Below are positions 27,555-37,709 of a stretch of 64,000 nucleotides of DNA, one piece after another (within the stretch, counting starts at the first letter, position 1; every line of letters starts with the position of its first letter). The notes under the pieces are model-generated. The model worked only from the letters and a program-made list of their open reading frames with translations, was not told the origin of the DNA and did no database searches. Source of the DNA: Iocasia fonsfrigidae (GTDB lineage: Bacteria; Bacillota; Halanaerobiia; Halanaerobiales; DTU029); NCBI RefSeq assembly GCF_017751145.1, contig NZ_CP046640.1, forward strand, positions 3,824,137 through 3,888,136, read 5' to 3'. Made by a program: the position numbers and the translations under genes.

Positions 27555-28472
27555 ATGAGGATTTACAATAATGCTGTAGAACTTATTGGTGATACACCGA
27601 TTATCAAGCTAAACAAAGTAACCGGTGATAGTTCAGCAACAGTCTTATTGAAATTAGAAAGGAATAACCCTGGAGGGAGTATTAAGGATAGAATCTGCTA
27701 TAATATGATTAAAACTGCAGAGGAAGAGGGAAGACTAAAAAAGGGTGGAACTATCATTGAACCAACCAGTGGTAATACTGGTATTGGCCTGGCTCTGATT
27801 GGTGCTGTTAAGGGGTATCAGGTAATTCTGACTATGCCTGATTCAATGAGTATAGAGCGGCGCAATTTGCTTAAAGCCTATGGGGCAAAATTAGTACTTA
27901 CCCCTGGTGAAAAGGGCATGAAGGGGGCTATTGATAAAGCCAGAGAATTAGTTGCTAAAAATAGTGATTATTTCATGCCAGGTCAATTTGAAAACCCGGC
28001 CAATCCTGAAATCCACCGCCAGACAACTGCCCGCGAGATCCTGAGAGATACTGGTGGAAAGATAGACTATTTTATTGCAGGTGTCGGTACAGGTGGAACT
28101 CTGACTGGCACTGCTGAGGTTTTAAAAAATGAAATACCAGAAATTAAAGCCATTGCTGTTGAACCAGCTACTTCAGCAGTTCTCTCCGGTGAAAGTGCTG
28201 GTTCTCACAAGATTCAGGGTATTGGTGCAGGCTTTATTCCTGCTGTTTTAAATAAAAACATTATCGACAGGGTGATAAAAATTTCTGATGATAAAGCAAT
28301 TGAAACAGCACAACTACTGGCCAGTAAAGAAGGGCTTTTACTGGGTATATCCTCAGGAGCTTCTGCTGCTGCGGCCCTACAGATAGCAGCTGAGGTAGAT
28401 AGTAATAAAACAATCCTGGCACTAGCACCTGATACTGGTGAACGTTACCTCAGTACCGGGCTGTTTAATTAA
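27555..28472 (+). CDS. cysK: Cysteine synthase (O-acetylserine sulfhydrylase)
   Basis: PLP enzyme that makes cysteine from O-acetylserine and sulfide. 305 residues. Lysine for PLP in NNPGGSIKDRICYNM near 43, the substrate loop EPTSGNTGIGLALIG near 70, the PLP-phosphate-binding GVGTGGTLTGTAEVL near 178, and ISSGASAAAAL near 267. ATG 27555 follows AGGGAGG. Convergent with cysE, which supplies O-acetylserine, so the pair forms a complete cysteine route. Confidence 0.95.
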   Translation: MRIYNNAVELIGDTPIIKLNKVTGDSSATVLLKLERNNPGGSIKDRICYNMIKTAEEEGRLKKGGTIIEPTSGNTGIGLALIGAVKGYQVILTMPDSMSIERRNLLKAYGAKLVLTPGEKGMKGAIDKARELVAKNSDYFMPGQFENPANPEIHRQTTAREILRDTGGKIDYFIAGVGTGGTLTGTAEVLKNEIPEIKAIAVEPATSAVLSGESAGSHKIQGIGAGFIPAVLNKNIIDRVIKISDDKAIETAQLLASKEGLLLGISSGASAAAALQIAAEVDSNKTILALAPDTGERYLSTGLFN

Positions 28473-28496
28473 AACCTGATTTATTACTATAAAATC

Positions 28497-28540
28497 AAAG
28501 ACCAGTCCACCTTTAGCCAGGTGTTCTGGTCTGTTTTTTG
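28497..28540 (+). terminator. Terminator of cysK
   Basis: AAGACCAG ... CTGGTCT stem followed by GTTTTTTG. It overlaps the 3' end of cysE on the other strand, so the two convergent genes share this structure. Confidence 0.7.
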
Positions 28541-29160
28541 TCTTTTTCTAATTTAACAAGCCTTTCCTCAAAAGAACGGAGTGCTTCCCCGATTATATCC
28601 GGTAATTCTCTATGGTTAAGCTCCATTTCAGGATGAATTTTCTTCCCCGCCCTCCTGGTCACTCTACCAGGTACACCCACAACAGTACTATTTGCCGGGA
28701 CATCATGTAAGACAACAGAACCTGCCCCAATCATGGAGTCCCTGGCAATGGTTATTGAACCAAGGACCTTAGCACCTGCCCCAATCAGGACATTGTCACC
28801 TATTGTCGGGTGCCTCTTTCCTTTTTCTTTACCAGTTCCTCCCAGGGTTACCCCCTGAAATAGGGTAACATTTTCTCCAATCTCTGTGGTTTCACCAATC
28901 ACAACACCCATCCCATGGTCAATAAAAAAACCCTTACCGATCACTGCTCCAGGATGTATCTCTATACCGGTAAAAAACCTGGCCACCTGTGATATTATCC
29001 GGGGTAATGTCCGCAGCCCGATCTTATATAAGCTATGTGCTAAGCGATGAATAATAATGGCGTGGAGCCCTGAATAAGCTAATAGCACCTCTATAATGTT
29101 ATTAGCAGCAGGGTCCCTTTCAAAAACAGCCTTTATGTCTGCCTTAATCTCTCCAAACAT
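28513..29160 (-). CDS. cysE: Serine O-acetyltransferase
   Basis: Makes O-acetylserine from serine and acetyl-CoA. 215 residues, with an N-terminal helical part and left-handed beta-helix hexapeptides. Landmarks are [40 protein letters not shown] and [21 protein letters not shown] choose ATG 29160 ([10 protein letters not shown]) behind GGGGAGGGG. The ATG 15 bases upstream lies in that ribosome site. Confidence 0.95.
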   Translation of the reverse strand: MFGEIKADIKAVFERDPAANNIIEVLLAYSGLHAIIIHRLAHSLYKIGLRTLPRIISQVARFFTGIEIHPGAVIGKGFFIDHGMGVVIGETTEIGENVTLFQGVTLGGTGKEKGKRHPTIGDNVLIGAGAKVLGSITIARDSMIGAGSVVLHDVPANSTVVGVPGRVTRRAGKKIHPEMELNHRELPDIIGEALRSFEERLVKLEKDKKQTRTPG

Positions 29161-29277
29161 AAAACCCCTCCCCATATATAAAAATATTCATTGTGAAAGT
29201 TAATTATTAGTAATTTACTCAAGTTAATTATATCATTTTTCTTTGCTTAATCAAACAATAATTTAACCTAAAGGTTA

Positions 29278-29438
29278 TAATCCAGACAAATATATTTACT
29301 GAACGACTCTAGAAATTGTCTGGAGGCATGGACGCCGAAAGACAATTTCTCGACAGTAAGCGGAGGCAGGACGCCGTAGTGCACGACAAGGGAAGTAAAT
29401 ATATTTGTCGATGTTGAAAGTTATCTACAATCCTACAA
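29278..29438. repeat. Structured dispersed repeat, copy 1
   Basis: Outer inverted arms GACAAATATATTTACT and AGTAAATATATTTGTC enclose two inner hairpins. The first has stem GAAATTGTCT/AGACAATTTC capped by GGCATGGACGCC, the second is CGGAGGCAGGACGCCG. Two relatives lie at 44312 and 51541, with matching compensatory changes. The surrounding 29161-29522 gap holds nothing else except a terminator. Not a family I recognise. Confidence 0.85.
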
Positions 29439-29450
29439 AATGTGGTGTTT

Positions 29451-29489
29451 TAATAATAAAAATCCCATCCTTAATAATTAAGATGGGAA
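29451..29489 (-). terminator. Terminator after the NifX-like gene
   Basis: Minus-strand TCCCATC ... GATGGGA stem, extended by A-T pairs, followed by TTTTTATTATT. About 30 bp past the stop at 29523. Confidence 0.75.
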
Positions 29490-29522
29490 AATAATAAAAG
29501 TATTCTATTTTAATACTATTAT

Positions 29523-29855
29523 TTAGTGTTCACAAATATCCTCTTCTGTCTCTAGACTCCCTTCAAGATAAAGCCTGATACCATCCATGACCGAACCACT
29601 GGCACCTGTTACAACCTCAATATCAAATTGATTAAACAAATCAACTGCTTTCCTGCCCATTCCCCCGGCGATAATAACATCTACACCATGATCCCTTAAG
29701 AATTTAGGCAAAAAACCAGGTTGATGACCGGGATTATCAATAACTTCTTTATTAAGCACTTTATTTTCATCTACTGCAACAATGGTAAATTGTGGGCAAT
29801 GCCCAAAATGCTGAGCAAACATATCCCCTTCAGTAGGGACAGCTATCTTTTCCAT
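29523..29855 (-). CDS. NifX/NifB-C-terminal-like (dinitrogenase cofactor family) protein, first copy
   Basis: 110 residues of the family that includes NifX, NafY and the NifB C-terminal domain. AVPTEGDMFAQHFGHCPQF at the N terminus carries the histidine-containing HFG(H/R) motif, and VDVIIAGGMGRKAVDLF follows near 57. There are no nif genes in the window, so nitrogen fixation is not implied. Such proteins commonly accompany MinD-like iron-sulfur ATPases in anaerobes, with unknown function. It has its own promoter at 29891. C-terminal ICEH could bind metal. Confidence 0.85.
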   Translation of the reverse strand: MEKIAVPTEGDMFAQHFGHCPQFTIVAVDENKVLNKEVIDNPGHQPGFLPKFLRDHGVDVIIAGGMGRKAVDLFNQFDIEVVTGASGSVMDGIRLYLEGSLETEEDICEH

Positions 29856-29890
29856 CTTTAAATCACTCCTATAATTAGATAGTTTTTTCT

Positions 29891-29919
29891 ATTCTAACAC
29901 AGTTATAAGCATATGTCAA
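29891..29919 (-). promoter_or_regulatory. Promoter of the 29523 NifX-like gene
   Basis: Minus-strand TTGACA (29914-29919) and TAGAAT (29891-29896), 17-base spacer. The run ATTGACATATGCT at and after the -35 box is repeated exactly in the promoter at 32060-32088, suggesting shared control. Confidence 0.65.
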
Positions 29920-29925
29920 TTAATC

Positions 29926-30798
29926 TTATAACTGGTTTATCTCTTTAACCTTCTGCCACATATCTCTAATAGCCACAGCAGGTTTAGCTGCTGGTTTGTA
30001 ATTAACAATCAACTTGCCCAGATGCATCGCCTCATTAATCTCGCGAGAGAATGGTATCTTGCCAATAACTGAAATTCCTTTTTCCTGACAATATTTATTA
30101 ATCTCGGCTGTCATCTTTTCATTAAGATCATATTTATTAATAACAATAAATACTTGAATATTAAAGTGTTTACTGAGTCCTAAGACCCTTACCAGATCAG
30201 CCAGGCCTGACTGAGTAGGCTCTGTAACAACTAAAGCCATATCAACACCATTAAGTGAGGCAATAACAGGACAGCCTATCCCTGGTGAACCATCAATTAA
30301 AATGAGTTTTTTATTTTGTTCGATAGCAGTTTTAGCTGCCTCTTTTTTTACCTCACTTACTAATTTACCAGAGTTATCTGCCCCGGCCTTCAATTTTGCA
30401 TGGATCATTGGTCCAAACCTGGAATTGGAATGATAGATATGACCTGTTATCTGTTCCTCCAGGTGAATTACATTAGATGGACAGACAACTGCACATACAC
30501 CACATCCGTCACACTTCAGCGGGTTAATGCTTAAATCTTCATTGATAGCCTTAAAACGGCAAAACTCTCTACAAAGTCCACAGTTATTACAGCTGTCCTC
30601 ATTTTTTACAGCCAGTTTAGCACTTTTAAAGACTGTCTTTTTCTCTACAGTCGGTTTTAGTAATAAATGCATGTTAGGGGCATCTACATCACAATCTCCT
30701 AAAACAACATTATCTGCCAGAGCAGCAAGGTTGGAGATTACTGTTGTCTTACCAGTACCTCCCTTACCACTAATTACTGTCAGTTTTTTGATTGTCAT
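29926..30798 (-). CDS. MinD/Mrp-superfamily P-loop ATPase with inserted 2[4Fe-4S] ferredoxin domain (A)
   Basis: 290 residues. Deviant Walker A SGKGGTGKTTVISNLA at 9-24. Two ferredoxin clusters are inserted near residues 63-110 (CNNCGLCREFC and CDGCGVCAVVC). The signature ILIDGSPGIGCPVIASLNG near 165 replaces the Walker B region. Paralogue of the adjacent gene at 30795, whose stop it overlaps by four bases (ATGA), so translation is coupled. Members are thought to handle Fe-S clusters or redox-linked ATP hydrolysis; no specific substrate is established. Confidence 0.88.
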   Translation of the reverse strand: MTIKKLTVISGKGGTGKTTVISNLAALADNVVLGDCDVDAPNMHLLLKPTVEKKTVFKSAKLAVKNEDSCNNCGLCREFCRFKAINEDLSINPLKCDGCGVCAVVCPSNVIHLEEQITGHIYHSNSRFGPMIHAKLKAGADNSGKLVSEVKKEAAKTAIEQNKKLILIDGSPGIGCPVIASLNGVDMALVVTEPTQSGLADLVRVLGLSKHFNIQVFIVINKYDLNEKMTAEINKYCQEKGISVIGKIPFSREINEAMHLGKLIVNYKPAAKPAVAIRDMWQKVKEINQL

Positions 30799-31637
30799 TT
30801 GACTACCCCCTTAATATGTTGATAAATTTTGCTAAACTCCTCTTTCCATTCAGGCAGTTCCTGTACAAAGGGTATACCTTCAGAATACAACTCAGCTATC
30901 TGACGGTCATAGGGGATTTTTAATAAAATTTCAATACCCTCTTGACGACAATAATCCTCTATCAGATAATCATAGTCTTCCTCTGAGCGATTGATTATCA
31001 CCCCATATGGTTTTTTTAATTCCTTTAACATATCAACAGCCATCTGCAGGTCATTTAAGCCAAATGGAGTCGGTTCAGTAACAAGAATACAATAATCACT
31101 ATCTAAGGCTGCTTCAACTGTAGGACAGGTGGTACCTGGTTGAGCATCAATAATAACATCCTTTTCTTCATCCATAAATCCTTTTAATTCTTCAATTACC
31201 GGTACAGCAGTCTCTTCACCAATATTTAATTCACCCTGCCAGAAATCAAGTTCTCGATCAGAGTGATCCCATTTTATATTGCCGATCTCTCTTTTTTCTT
31301 CACTTATAGCATCCCGGGGACAGACTATCTTACAACCTCCACAGCTGTGACAGATCTCTGGAAAAACCATTACTTTCTCTAAGATGATAGCCAGGGCATT
31401 ATACTGACAGAAATCCACACATTTACGACAGGAATCACATTTATCATGGTCAATTTGGGGGACATATCTATTAACAGCCTGGTATTCATCAGCAAAATCT
31501 GGTTTAATAAATAAATAGGAATCAGGTTCCTCTACATCCGCATCCAGCAATTGTACATTTGACAGTGACAGGGCAAGATTAGTAGCAATAGTAGTCTTAC
31601 CCGTCCCTCCTTTGCCGCTTAGTACTGTTATTTTCAT
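30795..31637 (-). CDS. MinD/Mrp-superfamily P-loop ATPase with inserted ferredoxin domain (B)
   Basis: 280 residues. SGKGGTGKTTIATNLALSLS at 6-25, cysteine clusters CDSCRKCVDFC near 67 and CHSCGGCKIVC near 97, and VIIDAQPGTTCPTVEAALDS near 160. Similar throughout to the gene at 29926, so the pair may form a heterodimer. It lies 10 bases downstream of the NifX-like gene at 31648. The operon order (NifX-like, ATPase B, ATPase A, then NifX-like with its own promoter) gives two of each partner. Confidence 0.88.
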   Translation of the reverse strand: MKITVLSGKGGTGKTTIATNLALSLSNVQLLDADVEEPDSYLFIKPDFADEYQAVNRYVPQIDHDKCDSCRKCVDFCQYNALAIILEKVMVFPEICHSCGGCKIVCPRDAISEEKREIGNIKWDHSDRELDFWQGELNIGEETAVPVIEELKGFMDEEKDVIIDAQPGTTCPTVEAALDSDYCILVTEPTPFGLNDLQMAVDMLKELKKPYGVIINRSEEDYDYLIEDYCRQEGIEILLKIPYDRQIAELYSEGIPFVQELPEWKEEFSKIYQHIKGVVK

Positions 31638-31647
31638 AATTGATAAC

Positions 31648-32025
31648 CTACTTTAACCCTGCATGGGCCCCGTTAGTTGGGTCAAGTAATTCCTTAAGTG
31701 AATCATCCTGGTACAATTTAACAGCATCTCTAACTGTATCACCGCTATATGAATACATCTTAATACCGGCAGCTTTTAAAACACTAAAAGCCTTGGGACC
31801 AAAATTACCGGCTATAACAGCTGCCGGGTCTTCATCAACTACCTGCTGGGCAGCCATTACCCCGGCACCACTGGAAGCATTTGCAGCAGAATTATCCAAA
31901 AAACTTATCTCTAAATTATCTGTTTCCAGCAGAGCAAAAAATGGAGCCCTTCCAAACTGTTTGTCCACCTTTGCATTTAAATCATTATTATCACTTGTTG
32001 TTAATATAATTTTGATTATAATCAT
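31648..32025 (-). CDS. NifX/NifB-C-terminal-like protein, second copy
   Basis: About 125 residues, same family as the gene at 29523: TTSDNNDLNAKVDKQFGRAP at the N terminus carries the QFGR motif, and AAVIAGNFGPKAFSVLKAAG follows. The body ends in a short acidic/helical tail. The ATG at 32025 directly abuts AGGGG with no spacer, so the true start may be one of the following ATT or ATA codons a few bases on. First gene of the ATPase operon, behind the promoter at 32060-32088. Confidence 0.83.
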   Translation of the reverse strand: MIIIKIILTTSDNNDLNAKVDKQFGRAPFFALLETDNLEISFLDNSAANASSGAGVMAAQQVVDEDPAAVIAGNFGPKAFSVLKAAGIKMYSYSGDTVRDAVKLYQDDSLKELLDPTNGAHAGLK

Positions 32026-32059
32026 CCCCTAACTTATATTTAAACAATGAAACATGATA

Positions 32060-32088
32060 ATTATAGCATTGTTTTTAGCATATGTCAA
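32060..32088 (-). promoter_or_regulatory. Promoter of the NifX-like/ATPase operon
   Basis: Minus-strand TTGACA (32083-32088) and TATAAT (32060-32065), both perfect, 17-base spacer. Shares ATTGACATATGCT with the promoter at 29891-29919. Confidence 0.75.
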
Positions 32089-32229
32089 TAACCGGCCCTT
32101 TATCCATGGTTTTTAAAGGTATAGTACATGACTTTTTGCCTATTTTTTTAAAATATGAAGGAAATTCCCGTTTTATGTATAATATTATAAATAAAAGTAG
32201 TTTTTGGTAATATAGGAGGTGTTTATAAA

Positions 32230-32433
32230 ATTATTAATTTACTCTCTCTAATTGAGGAAAAACGCCGAGAATTAAACGAACTTTTTCTGGAAAAAAACCA
32301 TTTTGATGAAATAGTCCTACAAAAAAGCCAGGAAATTGATATGCTGCTAAATCTTCTCGCCAGGGGATATGGGGATGATTACCTAGAAAAAGACAATAAC
32401 AGCGTATTAAAGAAAGCCCAACCAGGCGGCTGA
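32230..32433 (+). CDS. Spo0E-like sporulation phosphatase family protein, apparent ATT start
   Basis: 67-residue helical-hairpin protein: LLSLIEEKRRELNELFLEKN, then IVLQKSQEIDMLLNLLA. The SQEID matches the SQxLD signature of the Spo0E/YnzD/YisI family, which dephosphorylates Spo0A~P. A strong AGGAGGTG ends at 32221, but no ATG, GTG or TTG follows in frame before the conserved region. The first workable codon is ATT at 32230 or 32233. Either the gene uses a non-standard start or it has decayed; the frame is otherwise clean through TGA 32433. Confidence 0.65.
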   Translation: MINLLSLIEEKRRELNELFLEKNHFDEIVLQKSQEIDMLLNLLARGYGDDYLEKDNNSVLKKAQPGG

Positions 32434-32461
32434 GCTGTGAAAAAGAAATACATTTTTTAAA

Positions 32462-33739
32462 TTAATAACTATCATCAAAGACTCTATAGGCTATATCTGT
32501 TCGATAGTGCATATCTTCAAAAGAAATCTGATCTATACATTCATAGACCTGGTCAATAGCATCTATCAGACCGCTGCCAAGTACTGTAATACCCAGAACC
32601 CGGCCACCTGCTGTATAAAAATCATCGCCCTCTTTTTTTGTCCCGGCATGAAAAACCAGGACATTGTCATATTTATTTAACTCATTTAAACCCTCTATCA
32701 AATAACCTGATTTATAATCTATGGGATAACCACCAGAGACAAGAACTACACAAACAGCAGACCTTTTATCCCACTCTAATTTAATCTCTTCCAGATTATC
32801 ATTGACTACCATTTCTATCAGGTTTATCAGGTCATTTTTTAATCTGGGTAAGATCACCTGTGTCTCAGGGTCACCAAGTCTGGTATTAAAATCAAGAACT
32901 TTGGGGCCCATATCAGTAATTATTAAGCCCGCATAAAGTATTCCTTTGTAGTTAATCCCTTCAGCCTGAAAAGCCTTTATAGTAGGTTTGAGAATTTTAT
33001 GACAAATTTCCTCCTGTAGAACATCATCTATAAAGGGAGTCGGACTATAAGCCCCCATACCTCCTGTGTTGGGGCCTTCATCACCATCAAAAATTGCTTT
33101 ATAATCCTGGGCAGGAGACAGAGGTAGAATGTTTTTCCCATCAGTTAAAACCAGGATAGATACCTCTTCCCCCTCTAAAAAATCCTCAACTACTATTCTA
33201 TTACCTGCATCACCAAAAATTCGTTCTTCCATAATCTTAGCTACTGCTTTTTCAGCCTCTGATTTATTTGTTGCAATAACAACACCCTTACCCCCGGCTA
33301 AACCTTCAGCCTTGATAACCACAGGGTAAACACAGTGCTGGAAGTATTGTAGTGCTTCATGGGGATTAGTAAAGACCTCATACTCAGCTGTCGGTATATT
33401 ATATTTTTTGAGTATCTCTTTAGCATAAACCTTACTCCCCTCAACCATTGCTGCCTTTTTACTGGGGCCGAAAATAGCCAGCCCCCGCTTGTTAAATTCA
33501 TCAACAATACCAGCTACCAGGGGGTCTTCTGGTCCTACAACAGTCAGGTCAATATGGTGAGCAACTGCCCAGTTAGCCAGACCAGTAATATCGTCACTAC
33601 CTATATCAACCCTGTCAGCCAGCGGAAGCATACCATCATTACCTGGTGCGGCATAAATTCTTGCTACCCTTTCACTCTGAAAGAGCTTCCAGACCAGGGC
33701 ATGTTCCCTGCCACCACTGCCGACAACCAGCACTCTCAT
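32462..33739 (-). CDS. purD: Phosphoribosylamine-glycine ligase
   Basis: 425 residues, second step of purine synthesis (GAR synthetase), an ATP-grasp enzyme. MRVLVVGSGGREHALVWKL at the N terminus, GPEDPLVAGIVDEF near 75, VIKAEGLAGGKGVVIA near 140, and FNTRLGDPETQVILP near 280. I choose ATG 33739 behind GAGGGGTGAT rather than the in-frame ATG five codons upstream. Follows purA by 11 bases and ends the purB-purA-purD operon. Confidence 0.95.
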   Translation of the reverse strand: MRVLVVGSGGREHALVWKLFQSERVARIYAAPGNDGMLPLADRVDIGSDDITGLANWAVAHHIDLTVVGPEDPLVAGIVDEFNKRGLAIFGPSKKAAMVEGSKVYAKEILKKYNIPTAEYEVFTNPHEALQYFQHCVYPVVIKAEGLAGGKGVVIATNKSEAEKAVAKIMEERIFGDAGNRIVVEDFLEGEEVSILVLTDGKNILPLSPAQDYKAIFDGDEGPNTGGMGAYSPTPFIDDVLQEEICHKILKPTIKAFQAEGINYKGILYAGLIITDMGPKVLDFNTRLGDPETQVILPRLKNDLINLIEMVVNDNLEEIKLEWDKRSAVCVVLVSGGYPIDYKSGYLIEGLNELNKYDNVLVFHAGTKKEGDDFYTAGGRVLGITVLGSGLIDAIDQVYECIDQISFEDMHYRTDIAYRVFDDSY

Positions 33740-33750
33740 CTTATCACCCC

Positions 33751-36358
<2,608 letters not shown>

Positions 36359-36410
36359 AAGCTAATCTCCCTTTCAAATTATATTTATTTTAATTCTCTG
36401 CTACGTCTTA

Positions 36411-36440
36411 ATCTTAGCAAATAAAGGTTGTCTTTGTCAA
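36411..36440 (-). promoter_or_regulatory. Promoter of purB-purA-purD
   Basis: Minus-strand TTGACA (36435-36440) and TAAGAT (36411-36416), 18-base spacer, about 50 bp before the purB start. No purine riboswitch pattern is visible in the short leader. Confidence 0.6.
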
Positions 36441-36483
36441 GGTAAGTATAATTTTATTCCTATAGATATTTATTAAGAGTCTG

Positions 36484-36591
36484 TTCGAAAAGTCACTGCT
36501 TATACCCCTGTGATTATACATCCCTTCACTCAATGGTAGCACCTTAACTTCGTTCTGGGAAGTATAATCACCTAAAACAATTCTTTTCGAA
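36484..36591. repeat. Palindromic structured element
   Basis: Nested inverted repeats: outer TTCGAAAAG (36484-36492) with CTTTTCGAA (36583-36591), inner TGATTATACATCCC (36511-36524) with GGGAAGTATAATCA (36557-36570), one mismatch. It is the only copy in the window, between divergent purB and dnaD-type promoters. The layout (outer and inner long arms with unpaired spacers) is that of a MITE or a structured RNA. Confidence 0.6.
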
Positions 36592-36611
36592 CACACAAAT
36601 TAAGAAGGGTT

Positions 36612-36640
36612 TTGACTACTTTTAGAGAATTATTTATAAT
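36612..36640 (+). promoter_or_regulatory. Promoter of the replication operon
   Basis: TTGACT (36612-36617) and TATAAT (36635-36640) with a 17-base spacer, followed by a very short leader with AAAGAGGGG before ATG 36658. Confidence 0.65.
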
Positions 36641-36657
36641 GAGAAAGAGGGGTTTTT

Positions 36658-37683
36658 ATGTCTTTTTTTATTAATCAACATCAAAGGATCAGCATATCCT
36701 CGCCTGAAGATGATAGTATAATTGAATTGGGGAATACCTGTATTGATAATGGTTTTTTAAAGAGATTCCCTGGAATAAGCCTATCTATCTTCTTTTATCT
36801 CCTAACACACCTTGATGATAATCAATGTATCTATACCAATGCAACTATCATCTCCAGTTATTTGCCCAGGGAGCTTTCTATCCCTGCTATAAATAAAGCC
36901 TTAAAGCACCTCGCTGAACATGGTATAATAAGAATCTCCGCTAAACGGGAGGGGGACTACACCTATAAAATAGAACTTAATTTAAATATTTTAAGAAATA
37001 GTTCTCTTCCTATAACTAATCATAGAGAAGGATTATATAATAACAAGAACATACGAAAAGCTGTTATCGATAAAAAAACACCATCAGAAGAAGAACTATA
37101 TCAGGCAATATTAAGCTTTATTCCCCCAGAGGAGGATAAAGGGCAGTTAAGTAAATGGCTGGATAGCTTTGACCACAAAATGATTGCTGAGCTGATCAGA
37201 AGGGTAGATAGATGGTTAGAAAGAAATGATAACCCACCTGGTCAGGCTTTTCACTATTTAAAAGGAATTGTTGATGACTGGTACCGAAAGGAAATCTTTA
37301 CTTATCAGCGTTTAAAACACTTTGACCAGCTTTATCGTGAAACAAGGGAACTGGCCAGTTCTTTCGGAATTAAAAAATGGCAAAATGTTAAACCCATTCA
37401 TATGGAAACCTTTAAAAGCTGGTTAAGTGATGACTATCCTTTAAGTAGTTCAATCATTAAGCTGGCTATTCAAGAGGCTGTTAAAAGGAAACGGGATGGA
37501 CAACCTTCACTTAAATATATCGAAGACAATTTTATTAAACCCTGGAAGGAAGCAGGGATAAAAACTACCCAGGAGGCCAGGGCTCATTTGAAAAATTCCA
37601 GGGATTCTTACTATAAAGTAAACAAAGAAGAAAAAAAGATGGCTGATAATTGGGAAGATGTTCCCTGGGGGTTTGAAAGTTGA
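36658..37683 (+). CDS. DnaD-domain replication/primosome protein
   Basis: 341 residues. N-terminal winged-helix region (SIFFYLLTHLDDNQCIYTNA, with a two-helix IPAINKALKHLAEHGIIRIS) resembling DnaD or RepA-type N domains. The C-terminal helical domain ends in YIEDNFIKPWKEAGIKT, the DnaD/DnaB_2 signature Y-I-x-x-I/F-x-x-x-W. A second, helical middle domain (residues 130-230) I cannot assign. It directly precedes the replicative helicase, so it probably loads or assists DnaB at the origin or at restart. Confidence 0.75.
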   Translation: MSFFINQHQRISISSPEDDSIIELGNTCIDNGFLKRFPGISLSIFFYLLTHLDDNQCIYTNATIISSYLPRELSIPAINKALKHLAEHGIIRISAKREGDYTYKIELNLNILRNSSLPITNHREGLYNNKNIRKAVIDKKTPSEEELYQAILSFIPPEEDKGQLSKWLDSFDHKMIAELIRRVDRWLERNDNPPGQAFHYLKGIVDDWYRKEIFTYQRLKHFDQLYRETRELASSFGIKKWQNVKPIHMETFKSWLSDDYPLSSSIIKLAIQEAVKRKRDGQPSLKYIEDNFIKPWKEAGIKTTQEARAHLKNSRDSYYKVNKEEKKMADNWEDVPWGFES

Positions 37684-37709
37684 TTTATTACTAAAAAAGG
37701 AGGATTCAT

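Noticed and set aside
36414-36596. 60-residue minus-strand ORF
   Set aside because: Lies across the palindromic element and the purB promoter; a shadow of the structure.
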